Shown here: positions 46,372-55,426 of the stretch, piece after piece
How the letters are laid out: every line of letters begins with the position of its first letter
How positions within the stretch are numbered: the first letter of the stretch is position 1
Source of the DNA: Acinetobacter sp. ASP199
GTDB lineage: Bacteria; Pseudomonadota; Gammaproteobacteria; Pseudomonadales; Moraxellaceae
Length of the DNA stretch: 64,000 nt
NCBI RefSeq assembly: GCF_022700675.1
Contig: NZ_CP062182.1
Coordinates: 2,914,001-2,978,000 of the forward strand
Reading direction: 5' to 3'
Made by a program: the position numbers and the translations under genes
Notes under the pieces: generated by a model
Told to the model about the DNA's origin: nothing
What the model saw: the letters and a program-made list of their open reading frames with translations, nothing else
The model's database searches: none

Positions 46372-47484
46372 TTAATTCGTTAATGGCATCGCATAGGTAT
46401 CTGGTTTTTCACGGTCAAAAATTTCATTTGCCCATAACATGACCACCATTTCTTCATCACCAATATTGGTAATGTCATGCGTCCAGCCTGGCACAGTTTC
46501 CACAATTCGCGGTTCATCACCACAAGTTTCAAGCTCATAGAACTCACCTGTCACCACATGCTTAAACTTAAATAATGCCTTACCTTTAATCACCAAAAAT
46601 TTTTCTGTTTTGGTGTGGTGATAATGGCCACCACGCGTAATCCCCGGATGTGCAGTAAAGTAAGAGAACTGCCCTGCATCGGGCGTTTTCAGCATTTCGA
46701 CAAAAACTCCGCGCTGATCACCATATTTGGGTAGGCTATAGTCAAACTGTTCAGGCTTTAAGAAACTTAAATAGGTTGAATAAAGTGCACGATTTAAACC
46801 TGTTCCGACACGATCAGTAATCAATGTATTGCGAGACTCTTTAAAACCTTTCAGTGTCTGCGCTAATTCACCGACACTAATCTGATATTCAGGTTCTATG
46901 GCAAAGACTTGTTTTACCTGCTGTGTACCCTGAATAATATTCCAGAATGACTCTACGACGTCATCTACGTAGACCAATCGAATCATGGCATTTTCATCAT
47001 GAATCTGAATAGGTAGGTCATTTGCAATGTTATAGCAGAATGTTGCCACAGCCGAATTGTAGTTTGGACGTGACCACTTACCAAACACATTGGCTAAACG
47101 GCAAATATACACAGGATTGCCCTGCTTTTGCTGCAGTTCCAATAAAGCCTGTTCACCACCCAATTTACTCTGACCATAGGTATTATCACGTTCAGCCTGA
47201 ATAGATGAAGATAGAATAATTGGAGTGTGCTTTTCTGCCTGCTTAAGAACATTTGTTATTTTTTGCGTGAGGGTGACATTTCCCTCAATAAACTCTTGTT
47301 CATTTAAAGGACGATTAACTCCAGCCAAATGTACAATCCAATCTGCTGCGAGTACAGACTGTTCTAATTCTGACGCAGTGGAATTTCGATGAAACTTTAA
47401 TACTTCAACATCAGATTTTTCTGATAAAAATTGAATCAAGTTTTTTGCAATAAAGCCGTTAGAGCCTGTGACTAAAATCTTCAT
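46372..47484 (-). CDS. fnlB: FnlB: sugar-nucleotide reductase/epimerase with cupin domain (CapF/WbjC type)
   Basis: The 370-residue bidomain protein has an N-terminal SDR with TGSNGFIAKNLI, the SSS and YGQSKLGGEQ catalytic residues, then a C-terminal cupin from about 245 (PKYGDQRGVFVEML, GGHYHHTKTEKFLVIKG, TVPGWTHDITNIGDEEMVVMLWANEIFD). CapF/WbjC/FnlB uses the FnlA product, epimerising C3 in the cupin and reducing C4 in the SDR, to make UDP-L-PneNAc/6-deoxy-talose intermediates. It starts 2 bp from the fnlA stop. Confidence 0.94.
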   Translation of the reverse strand: MKILVTGSNGFIAKNLIQFLSEKSDVEVLKFHRNSTASELEQSVLAADWIVHLAGVNRPLNEQEFIEGNVTLTQKITNVLKQAEKHTPIILSSSIQAERDNTYGQSKLGGEQALLELQQKQGNPVYICRLANVFGKWSRPNYNSAVATFCYNIANDLPIQIHDENAMIRLVYVDDVVESFWNIIQGTQQVKQVFAIEPEYQISVGELAQTLKGFKESRNTLITDRVGTGLNRALYSTYLSFLKPEQFDYSLPKYGDQRGVFVEMLKTPDAGQFSYFTAHPGITRGGHYHHTKTEKFLVIKGKALFKFKHVVTGEFYELETCGDEPRIVETVPGWTHDITNIGDEEMVVMLWANEIFDREKPDTYAMPLTN

Positions 47485-47486
47485 GT

Positions 47487-48524
47487 TTAAGCCTCGGGAT
47501 CAATATATTGGCCTTGAGTTAAGGCGCGTATAAATTCCAGCTTAAGCAAAAGCTTTTTCATACCTTCAACATCTAAACGTTCGGTATTGTGGGAATTATA
47601 ATCTTCATATTGAGTAATTTTTAAATCGCCATCTTCAACATATTTTGAATAGTTTAGGTCACGCTGATCAGCAGGCACACGATAATAATAACCTTGATCT
47701 AAAGCAACCGCCATTTCCTCACGGCTCAATAAGGCTTCAAACGCTTTTTCACCATGACGCGTACCCATAATTGAAATAGGATGATCCGGTACATTTACTA
47801 ACTGAGTCAAAGCCTGCGCTAGAACATGGATGGTTGCTGCGGGTGCTTTTTGTACAAAAATATCGCCATTTTGACCATGTTCAAATGCATATAAAACCAG
47901 GTCTACAGCATCATCCAAAGTCATCATAAAACGTGTCATATCTGGATCTGTTATTGTCAAAGGCTTTCCTTGACGAATTTGATCGACAAATAAGGGAATC
48001 ACTGATCCACGAGATGCCATAACATTGCCATAACGCGTACAGCAAATAGTCGTATCTAGTTCTTCTAAATTACGTGATTTCGCTACAATGACTTTTTCCA
48101 TCATGGCTTTAGAAATACCCATGGCATTGATTGGGTAAACTGCTTTATCTGTACTTAAACATACAATACGTTTTACGTGGTTTTGAATGGCTGCTTCTAA
48201 AACGTTTTCTGTACCAATCACATTGGTTTTAACCGCTTCCATGGGGTGAAATTCACACGAAGGGACTTGTTTTAAAGCTGCAGCATGATAAATATAATCG
48301 ACACCACGTGTTGCATTTAAAACGCTGTTATAGTCACGCACATCACCAATATAGAATTTCAGCTTAGATGATTGGTACTTTTTACGCATATCATCTTGCT
48401 TTTTTTCGTCACGACTAAATATTCGTATTTCTTTAATGTCTGTTTCTAAAAAGCGTTTTAGAACAGCATTACCAAAGGAACCGGTACCGCCTGTGATGAG
48501 AAGAATCTTATTTGTAAAATACAT
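47487..48524 (-). CDS. fnlA: FnlA: UDP-GlcNAc 4,6-dehydratase/5-epimerase (CapE/WbjB type)
   Basis: The 345-residue soluble SDR has TGGTGSFGNAVLKRFL, YHAAALKQVPSCEFHPMEAVKTNVIGTENVLEAA, LSTDKAVYPINAMGISKAMMEK (Met-containing variant of the YxxxK triad), GSVIPLF and the polymerisation/substrate region KAPAATIHVLAQAL. It acts first in the L-FucNAc branch, inverting C5 while forming the 4-keto-6-deoxy sugar. Unlike gdr it has no membrane domain. Both enzymes would compete for UDP-GlcNAc. Confidence 0.94.
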   Translation of the reverse strand: MYFTNKILLITGGTGSFGNAVLKRFLETDIKEIRIFSRDEKKQDDMRKKYQSSKLKFYIGDVRDYNSVLNATRGVDYIYHAAALKQVPSCEFHPMEAVKTNVIGTENVLEAAIQNHVKRIVCLSTDKAVYPINAMGISKAMMEKVIVAKSRNLEELDTTICCTRYGNVMASRGSVIPLFVDQIRQGKPLTITDPDMTRFMMTLDDAVDLVLYAFEHGQNGDIFVQKAPAATIHVLAQALTQLVNVPDHPISIMGTRHGEKAFEALLSREEMAVALDQGYYYRVPADQRDLNYSKYVEDGDLKITQYEDYNSHNTERLDVEGMKKLLLKLEFIRALTQGQYIDPEA

Positions 48525-48526
48525 AT

Positions 48527-49540
48527 TTAGTCCACTAGAAGTTGCATAATCTTTGAAAGATCATTTTCAATTAATTTCTTTGCGCAAGGTAATTGATTTT
48601 TAATAGCAGTTACTATGGCAGCTTGTATAGAAGCTATACTAATAGGATCAAAAACTAATGAAGGCTCACAAACTTCATAAGTATAGCTCAGGTCTGATGC
48701 TATTATTTTACAACCACCATCTATAGCTTCAGCCAACCCCAATCCAAAACTTTCAGCCAATGAGGGAAATATAAAATATTCATGACTTAAATAAAGTTCG
48801 GTTAGTTTTTCCCTATCTATAAAACCAAAATTTTTAATAGGATAACCTAAATCAATTTTCTGCTGAATATACTTACATAAATTTATATCTGTATCTGGTA
48901 CAGTAACTGCCAAACTACCTTTATGTACTTCATCATAAGCTAAACAAAAAGACTCAATTAACCTATAATGATTTTTATGAGGAGAGCTATTACTAACATA
49001 CAAAAAACTAAATTTAGCTCTATGTATAATATAATTAGAGAAATCCAACTTAGGATAAAAAGGTAATTTTATAATTTTTTCATTTTTTCCCAATAAATAT
49101 TTTTTCGAGATTCTCAATTTAACATTTTCGCTTTGCACTAACCATATATCAGCATTTTCTTTAGTAAAATTGAGAATAAATTGTTTAAACTTATATATAC
49201 ACTTATTTTTCAAAGAAAAGTCTTTAGGGAGATTTAGAAAGAGAAGTTGATGAAAATATACTAAAACTTTAGATTTCAATCTAATAGTGGGGGGCAAGTT
49301 CCCAAAACAAAGAACTTGATCAAATTTTGTTTTATTCACTTTATAAAAAAAATGTCTCTCGATTAAGGAATTGGCAATATATTTCTTACGTGAATCTGGA
49401 ATATGTTTAAAATAACACTCAACTCTCCTATCAAATAAATAAAAAACATTTTTAAGCTCTTTTTCTAGATATTCAACTAAATACTTGAGTAAAACCAACC
49501 CACCACTATTATTAATAAAAACAGAATCTAGCAGTATCAT
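48527..49540 (-). CDS. Glycosyltransferase, GT-B family 4-like
   Basis: The 337-residue protein has a donor-half signature FSFLYVSNSSPHKNHYRLIESF, NFGFIDREKLTELYLSHEYFIFPSLAESFGLGLAEAIDGGCKIIASDLSYTYEV, typical of family-1/4 retaining transferases (E-x7-E-like motif in ESFGLGLAEA). The N-terminal acceptor half is unlike common families. It is AT-rich and lysine/isoleucine-rich like the neighbouring wzy region. It should add one sugar of the repeat unit, but the linkage is unknown. Confidence 0.85.
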   Translation of the reverse strand: MILLDSVFINNSGGLVLLKYLVEYLEKELKNVFYLFDRRVECYFKHIPDSRKKYIANSLIERHFFYKVNKTKFDQVLCFGNLPPTIRLKSKVLVYFHQLLFLNLPKDFSLKNKCIYKFKQFILNFTKENADIWLVQSENVKLRISKKYLLGKNEKIIKLPFYPKLDFSNYIIHRAKFSFLYVSNSSPHKNHYRLIESFCLAYDEVHKGSLAVTVPDTDINLCKYIQQKIDLGYPIKNFGFIDREKLTELYLSHEYFIFPSLAESFGLGLAEAIDGGCKIIASDLSYTYEVCEPSLVFDPISIASIQAAIVTAIKNQLPCAKKLIENDLSKIMQLLVD

Positions 49541-49550
49541 ACATTCCTCA

Positions 49551-50732
49551 TTAGATTAACTTATTAACAACAAATTCCATTAATTCATAAATTTGTCTAG
49601 TAGAGTTTTTATCATTAAGAATAAAGGACCTTGCTGCACTTGCGGTCTCATTTAATTTATTAAGATCTCTTTTAAAAAAATTAATAATATTATCTTTTAA
49701 ACCTATTTGGGGATCAATAAAATTAAGATACTTATGATATTCATCAGGTATGCCACTTAAATTATACATTAGAACAGGTGTGCCAGAAGCTAGGTACTCC
49801 ATTGTTTTAGAAGGAAAGGTGTACATATTTAATTCATGCTCATTCTTTCTCGGGTTAATTAAAACACTTGCAGTTTTTTGAATTTTTATGATTTCAGTTT
49901 TATTAAGCATTCCCAAATATTTAATATTCTTATACTTTACTCCACACTCAATAATATAGTTTTTTAACTCCCCATCACCACAAACCCAAAGTTCATAATG
50001 TTCAATTGATTTAAAGCATTCTATTAGATCCTTCACCCCATAAATATCTTTAAGTGTTCCAGTATACAAAACAACATTCTTCTCTTTTTTTATTTTTTCA
50101 CTATTAGCTATTTTAATAGGAGTATATATACCTTCCATAATAAAGCATTTACTCGAATCCAATTTTAAATAATCAGCAACATATTTAGTTAAAAAAACAT
50201 ACCCATCAAATTTATTTATATTTTTTTTAAAAAAATTATTTTCAAATATAGAAATATATTTATTATAAAGAAAATTAGAACTACTTACATGTTTAGGTAA
50301 ATCAGTAATTATTGGCACTATAGTAGCTTGACCTTCAAACTCCAAAGCAGCCTTTAAATAAGCATAATTTGCTGAGTAAACAAAAATTATATTCTGACAA
50401 TCTCTTGAAAGGCTTTTTTTAATATAATTTTTTAAACCTTTAATTTTTAATTGATTTTTTATAAAGGGAATATTTAGATAAGAAACCCCATAAAAATCAT
50501 TTTCCTTATATTTCCACACTCCACCTTCTATATACATTATTTTACTATCTTTAGAATAATAAGGAAAAAAAGGAGCTGAAATAATTTTAATTTTATATTG
50601 ATTAGATAATAAACCATCAATAAAACTTGTTTGAAAGTTTTCACTAGCGACTTGAAGGCCATTTGAAATACTATCAATATATTTAGAATAGAAATCCCTT
50701 GGAAAAAGTCCACCTACAAAAATAATATTCAC
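49551..50732 (-). CDS. Glycosyltransferase, GT-B family 4-like
   Basis: The 393-residue protein has an N-terminal MNIIFVGGLFPRDF block and a C-terminal donor domain: NVVLYTGTLKDIYGVKDLIECF, LWVCGDGELKNYI, IKYLGMLNKTEIIKIQKTASVLINPRKNEHELNMYTFPSKTMEYLASGTPVLMYNLSGIPDEY. This is a standard family-4 signature. Very AT-rich, with long A/T runs. It ends 10 bp before the next glycosyltransferase and starts 4 bp after wzy, so it is within the operon. Sugar specificity is unknown. Confidence 0.86.
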   Translation of the reverse strand: MNIIFVGGLFPRDFYSKYIDSISNGLQVASENFQTSFIDGLLSNQYKIKIISAPFFPYYSKDSKIMYIEGGVWKYKENDFYGVSYLNIPFIKNQLKIKGLKNYIKKSLSRDCQNIIFVYSANYAYLKAALEFEGQATIVPIITDLPKHVSSSNFLYNKYISIFENNFFKKNINKFDGYVFLTKYVADYLKLDSSKCFIMEGIYTPIKIANSEKIKKEKNVVLYTGTLKDIYGVKDLIECFKSIEHYELWVCGDGELKNYIIECGVKYKNIKYLGMLNKTEIIKIQKTASVLINPRKNEHELNMYTFPSKTMEYLASGTPVLMYNLSGIPDEYHKYLNFIDPQIGLKDNIINFFKRDLNKLNETASAARSFILNDKNSTRQIYELMEFVVNKLI

Positions 50733-50736
50733 TATT

Positions 50737-51834
50737 TTATTTCCTATAATTCAAATTACTAATTGATCCAATAATAATACAATAAAGAGCCAAAAAATAT
50801 AAGAAACCATCAAATATTGGCTCAAAATTAAGCAAAAAAAATCCAAATAAAATATTAAATATAAAATAAATCTTATATTTAGTGTCTAGGTTAGAATAAA
50901 TTAATTTTGGTATATAAGATAATATCAAAATCTGCCAAACTAAAAAAAATAAGACCGGTAAAATTCCAACATTTTTTGCTATATCTAAAGAAAAATTATG
51001 AGCATAATATTCCCCCTCCCACCCCCAAGGATTTTCATAAATTTTTTCTAAAGATAACCTCCATTTTTCAAATCTCCCCCCCCCTCCAGAAATACTAGCA
51101 TCTGCATTATCTATCCTATCTAAAAAATAATAATTTAAAATATCACTTATTTTTTTATAGAAAAATAAAGATAAGACTATTAGAGTCGACATGATTAAAA
51201 AATTATATTTATTTTGTTTTTTACTTCTACCTATAAATATAATTACACTTGTAGAAATAAAACCAAACAAAGCAATTAAAATCAGTGTTCTAGACCCTAA
51301 ACGAATAGCACAAATTAAACTAAATAATACAAATAATAATATTATAGATTTATTTTTAGTATTAAAAAATAACAATGATATAAATGAAAAACCTAGACAA
51401 AGATAACCTGCCATTACCGTAGCTGAAACCAATTCATCACTAAAATAAAATGGTATAGACCTAATACCACCAACAAAACCATTCAAAATAATATCCTTAA
51501 ACACTGATATTATTGCTATTGAGCTCAACATTATTGTTGAATAAAAAGAAATTTTAAAAGAATCAAAGAAATTTAACAGCCCTAAAGCATAACATAAAAC
51601 TATAAAAATAAAAGGAATTAAATCCACAACATCCATATAGCCTTTTATAAAGCTTATTAATATATAGATAAACAACCCTAAAAAGAAAAATAAGAAACCA
51701 TAACTCTTTTTAATTGATTTCACCAAAAATGGTATAGTTAGTGAAATAAATATAAGCTTTAGAAATGTAAATAAATTTATTGAAAATAATATAAAAGCAA
51801 ATATAAACTCTTTATTAATCTTATTAATTTTCAT
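50737..51834 (-). CDS. wzy: Wzy-type capsule repeat-unit polymerase
   Basis: The 365-residue hydrophobic protein has about ten transmembrane segments and the family's low sequence conservation. A large periplasmic loop holds DADASISGGGGRFEKWRLSLEKIYENPWGWEGEYYAHNFSLDIA, matching the (S)GR-x-W...NP-G-G...H-N pattern of O-antigen/capsule polymerases and ligases. It is the only such protein in the locus, so assignment as the Wzy polymerase is good. The glycine stretch is encoded by nine consecutive G (51076-51084 on the minus strand), a possible slippage site. It overlaps the next upstream gene by 4 bp (ATGA). Confidence 0.88.
   Translation of the reverse strand: MKINKINKEFIFAFILFSINLFTFLKLIFISLTIPFLVKSIKKSYGFLFFFLGLFIYILISFIKGYMDVVDLIPFIFIVLCYALGLLNFFDSFKISFYSTIMLSSIAIISVFKDIILNGFVGGIRSIPFYFSDELVSATVMAGYLCLGFSFISLLFFNTKNKSIILLFVLFSLICAIRLGSRTLILIALFGFISTSVIIFIGRSKKQNKYNFLIMSTLIVLSLFFYKKISDILNYYFLDRIDNADASISGGGGRFEKWRLSLEKIYENPWGWEGEYYAHNFSLDIAKNVGILPVLFFLVWQILILSYIPKLIYSNLDTKYKIYFIFNILFGFFLLNFEPIFDGFLYFLALYCIIIGSISNLNYRK
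51076..51084 (-). repeat. Nine-G homopolymer inside wzy
   Basis: Nine consecutive C on the plus strand (G on the coding strand) encode part of the SGGGGR loop of Wzy. Such a G/C tract stands out in strongly AT-rich DNA. Gain or loss of one base would truncate the polymerase. Confidence 0.9.
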
Positions 51835-52970
51835 TTCTTTAAACGTCTCATCAAGGACTCAAATATTAAACTTACCCAAATCACAAATAACCCTTTTCTT
51901 GTATTTATTTTAAATAAATATCTTCTTCTAAGTGCCTCTAAATAATTATGTTTTAGAAAGCTTAATTTATTATTATCTTTTTTATAAAGATACACTCCCT
52001 CACCAGAAACCTCATTAATAATATTTAATTCCCATGGGCGCAAGCGTAAAGCAAAACTTTTTTCAACTTTATAAGGTAATATTATAGTACTTAAAAAATA
52101 ATCTCTTTTTATTTTCTTAGTACCATATAAATCAACAGTTACATTTTCATATCCATTAATAAAAATTTCTTTATTTTCAAAATAACCATCATATTTTATT
52201 CCATTTTCTAATGTAGGGAACCTATAATTATTTTTTACCCCGTGCAATAAATTCACCTGATAAGTTGAATCAAGTAATGCATGTTGACCTGGTTCAGAAA
52301 AGTTTGTCGACAAAGCAACTCTTGGGTACACAAAATATTTATTCTCTACTACCAAATATGCATGATGAAATTTTAACCAAGAGTTTTTTGACCAGCTACT
52401 TACAACAGCAGGTAAATCTTCAATATTTTTTAGATCTTCATCGCAATAATTTTGCATCCACTCTATAAATGCATTCCATTTTTTTCTGTTCCAAATTTGA
52501 CCCCAAGATGAGGCTACTTGTAAGAAATAGGTATCATATTCATCATGAATAGGATCAAAGCGTAAATTAGCATATTGATTCCATTCATACTGATATAAAG
52601 AAATTCCTGCAATTCTCTCATCATCTTTATAAAAATCTATAGCTCCTTTACCATATGCATAAAACCCTTTTGAAACATATAGATCATCTTCAAAAATATA
52701 TAAATTTTCATATTTTTTCGTAAAACTGCCACAAAATAAAACATGCTTTTTAAGCCCTAACTTTTCTTCATGAAATACCTTAACAATCTCACCAAATGGC
52801 CAGCTTATAGATTCTATATATAATTCTAAATCTCTGTCTCCGGAGCAATCCATACTCACGATCAAATCAATTTGATCCCCTGAATATTCTGCGCACAATA
52901 ATGATTTTATTAATCTTTTCAAACTAACCAGTCTATTATATGTAATTACTACAATTGCATTTTCAGTCAT
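51831..52970 (-). CDS. Glycosyltransferase with GT-A fold (family 2/GNT-I-like)
   Basis: The 379-residue protein starts AIVVITYNRLVSLKRLIKSLLCAEYSG, a GT-A nucleotide-binding start. The acidic motif in YENLYIFEDDLYVSKGFYAYGKGAIDFY resembles the EDD metal site of GNT-I-like transferases more than the plain DxD of family 2. SSWGQIWNRKKWNAFIEWMQ follows. It overlaps wzy by 4 bp and shares a TAATG junction with the upstream ugd. It should add one sugar of the capsule unit, possibly glucuronate or a neighbour given the adjacent Ugd, but that is inference. Confidence 0.8.
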   Translation of the reverse strand: MTENAIVVITYNRLVSLKRLIKSLLCAEYSGDQIDLIVSMDCSGDRDLELYIESISWPFGEIVKVFHEEKLGLKKHVLFCGSFTKKYENLYIFEDDLYVSKGFYAYGKGAIDFYKDDERIAGISLYQYEWNQYANLRFDPIHDEYDTYFLQVASSWGQIWNRKKWNAFIEWMQNYCDEDLKNIEDLPAVVSSWSKNSWLKFHHAYLVVENKYFVYPRVALSTNFSEPGQHALLDSTYQVNLLHGVKNNYRFPTLENGIKYDGYFENKEIFINGYENVTVDLYGTKKIKRDYFLSTIILPYKVEKSFALRLRPWELNIINEVSGEGVYLYKKDNNKLSFLKHNYLEALRRRYLFKINTRKGLFVIWVSLIFESLMRRLKK

Positions 52971-54139
52971 TAGTTTTCCCCAAACAAATCACGTGTATAG
53001 ACTTTATGTGAATTTGTTTTCAACACATCGCTCATTCGGTTAGCAAGAATTACATCAGAACTTAACAAGAAGTCATCTAAATTATTTTGAAGAGCATAGC
53101 GTCCAAATTTTTCTTGTTTCAAGGTCGGTTCATAAATTTGAACTTGAACATTATATTCTTCCAACTCATGAATTATCCCTTGAATTGCAGAATCACGAAA
53201 ATTGTCAGAACCGGCTTTCATGGTTAAGCGATATATCCCTACCACATTAGGTTTCTTCTTTAAAATTTCTTTAACAATGAATTTTTTACGGGTCTGATTT
53301 GACTGAATAATTGCTTGAATCAGATTTTGTGGCACATCTTTATAATTTGCCAGTAATTGTTTAGTATCTTTTGGCAGACAATATCCCCCATAACCAAATG
53401 ACGGGTTATTGTAGTGCTGTCCAATACGTGGATCTAAACTTACACCTCTTACAATATCTAAACTGCTAAGACCGTGCTTTGCACAATAAGTATCTAACTC
53501 ATTGAAATATGCAACACGCATGGCTAGATAAGTATTTGAAAATAACTTTACCGCTTCAGCCTCAGTAGACTCCATACATAATGTAGATGCTTTTTGCTCA
53601 ACAGTTGCATTCAAATAAAGTTCTGCAATTTTTTCAGCACGTTCAGACTTTTCACCAACAATAATTCGTGATGGATATAAATTATCGTAAAGTGCTTTAC
53701 CTTCACGTAAAAACTCTGGCACAAATACTATTTGTTCTGTTTTAAATTTTGCTTTAACCTCTGTAGTATAACCTACAGGTATAGTCGATTTTATAATAAT
53801 TGTCGCAGTATTATTCAGGGGAAGAATATCCGCAATAACGCTCTCTATAGAAGATGTGTCAAAATAATTGGTTTCAGAATCATAATTAGTCGGTGTCGCA
53901 ATAATAATATAATCAGCTTGCTGATATGCTTGAGTCTGATCAAGAGTAGCATTTAAATTCAAATTTCCTTCATGAAAAGCTTGCTCAATATAGTCGTCTG
54001 CAATAGGAGATATTTTTTGATTAATTAAAGCGACACGATTCTCATTAATATCCAAACTCGTTACATTATGTTGACGTGCGAACAACACTGCATTCGATAA
54101 TCCAACATAACCTGTACCTACAACAGTAATATTTAACAC
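52970..54139 (-). CDS. ugd: UDP-glucose 6-dehydrogenase (canonical)
   Basis: The 389-residue enzyme has all expected Ugd features: VVGTGYVGLSNAVLFA at the N-terminus, EFLREGKALYDNLYPSRIIVG, AEAVKLFSNTYLAMRVAYFNELD and the active site SFGYGGYCLPKDTKQLL with Cys254. It oxidises UDP-glucose to UDP-glucuronate, suggesting GlcA (or a derivative) in this capsule. It lies in the variable part directly after wzx, separate from the altered Ugd at 35593-36849. Confidence 0.95.
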   Translation of the reverse strand: MLNITVVGTGYVGLSNAVLFARQHNVTSLDINENRVALINQKISPIADDYIEQAFHEGNLNLNATLDQTQAYQQADYIIIATPTNYDSETNYFDTSSIESVIADILPLNNTATIIIKSTIPVGYTTEVKAKFKTEQIVFVPEFLREGKALYDNLYPSRIIVGEKSERAEKIAELYLNATVEQKASTLCMESTEAEAVKLFSNTYLAMRVAYFNELDTYCAKHGLSSLDIVRGVSLDPRIGQHYNNPSFGYGGYCLPKDTKQLLANYKDVPQNLIQAIIQSNQTRKKFIVKEILKKKPNVVGIYRLTMKAGSDNFRDSAIQGIIHELEEYNVQVQIYEPTLKQEKFGRYALQNNLDDFLLSSDVILANRMSDVLKTNSHKVYTRDLFGEN

Positions 54140-54149
54140 TTACTTCTTC

Positions 54150-55418
54150 CTAATGCTTAAATTTTAATGAATGTTTAAAAAATGGAAAAAAATGTATCTT
54201 AAATATAAGACCATTTTTATAAAAGTAATTAAAAAAAGTTAATGATAGAAATTCAATTATTAGTACACTATATGCTGCACCTTTTAATCCAAATATATAA
54301 ATCATAATATAAGATATTGGCAATGCACTTATTGCAACACACATCATTTTTCTTGAAATATAGCGGTAGCTTTCTTCTTTTACCAAAAAACGTGCAGAAA
54401 TCGTTCCTAAACCACTACATAGAGTAGCTAATCCTAAGATTATAATTAATTCATATGCCTCTTGATAAGCATTTCCATAAAGTAGATTTACAATCCATTG
54501 CCCCGAAATAGCCAACATAGTTACTACTACCAATGAAATAAGTATTATCACAGCATTTAATTTTGCAATCATTACATATGATTGATAGTTGCTTTTTTCT
54601 CTATATATTTTGCTTAAAACTGAAGTAATGATAGAAGTATTTATAAATGCCCAAGACATTCCTAAAGTAACAGCTACAGCATAAATTCCTAATTCACGTG
54701 TAGAGGTTAAAGCCGCCAACATTAGACTAGTAATTTGGGTATATAAGGTGACTGCCAATGTAGATAACACTAAAGCACCACCTGCGCCAAAATAATATTT
54801 TCTATAATGTTTAAAGTTAGTGGGCTTTAATTTCTGAGATTTATTGAAAATATACTTCTTGAGTAAAAAAGGAATTAGTGCTGTCATAACAATAGGAATT
54901 GCTAAATAAGCATAATTCATTTCAAATAGCACGATCAGATAACGAATCAGTAAGGCAAAACCCAATCCAACCATATTTACAATGGCATTGATATAGGAGG
55001 CCAATATTGCATTATTATAGATTGCAAAAATATCTTGGGTAACAAAATAAACAGCTAAGGCAGTCGCTATTGCAAAGATAAGGGTTAATTGATCAGAATA
55101 TAAATATAAGCCAATCAAAATAGGCAAACTGCATATTAAAAACAAAATCTTTCTTAAATTTTGTGTACCAAAAAGATACCTCAATCCTGAATTTGGATTT
55201 TTACTCACTCGTTTAAATAATATTTCCTGATTACCAAACCAAGTTAAGGTTTGCACAAAGCCAAATAAGGTGGCTGCTAATGCTATTTTACCAAAGTTAG
55301 TAGGGCCGATATATTTTGCCACATAGGAAGTGACAAAAATAAGACCAAAAATGCTAATGCATTTTTCAATCATCATCCAAAGCGAATTAGAGACAATTTT
55401 TTTAGATAAAATACTCAT
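54150..55418 (-). CDS. wzx: Wzx-type flippase
   Basis: From ATG 55418 the product is 422 residues with about 12 transmembrane helices and the polysaccharide-translocase start KKIVSNSLWMMIEKCISIFGLIFVTSYVAKYIGPTNFGKIALAATL. It should flip the undecaprenyl-linked repeat unit to the periplasm. An in-frame TTG at 55430 would add four residues. It starts right after the stop of a small ORF that looks like a gna remnant and is the first full gene of the minus-strand capsule operon. Confidence 0.92.
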   Translation of the reverse strand: MSILSKKIVSNSLWMMIEKCISIFGLIFVTSYVAKYIGPTNFGKIALAATLFGFVQTLTWFGNQEILFKRVSKNPNSGLRYLFGTQNLRKILFLICSLPILIGLYLYSDQLTLIFAIATALAVYFVTQDIFAIYNNAILASYINAIVNMVGLGFALLIRYLIVLFEMNYAYLAIPIVMTALIPFLLKKYIFNKSQKLKPTNFKHYRKYYFGAGGALVLSTLAVTLYTQITSLMLAALTSTRELGIYAVAVTLGMSWAFINTSIITSVLSKIYREKSNYQSYVMIAKLNAVIILISLVVVTMLAISGQWIVNLLYGNAYQEAYELIIILGLATLCSGLGTISARFLVKEESYRYISRKMMCVAISALPISYIMIYIFGLKGAAYSVLIIEFLSLTFFNYFYKNGLIFKIHFFPFFKHSLKFKH

Positions 55419-55426
55419 ATGCTTGA

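Noticed and set aside
50222..50240. Poly-T/poly-A runs in the AT-rich glycosyltransferases as phase-variation tracts
   Set aside because: Such runs are frequent throughout this AT-rich DNA and do not stand out, unlike the nine-G tract in wzy.
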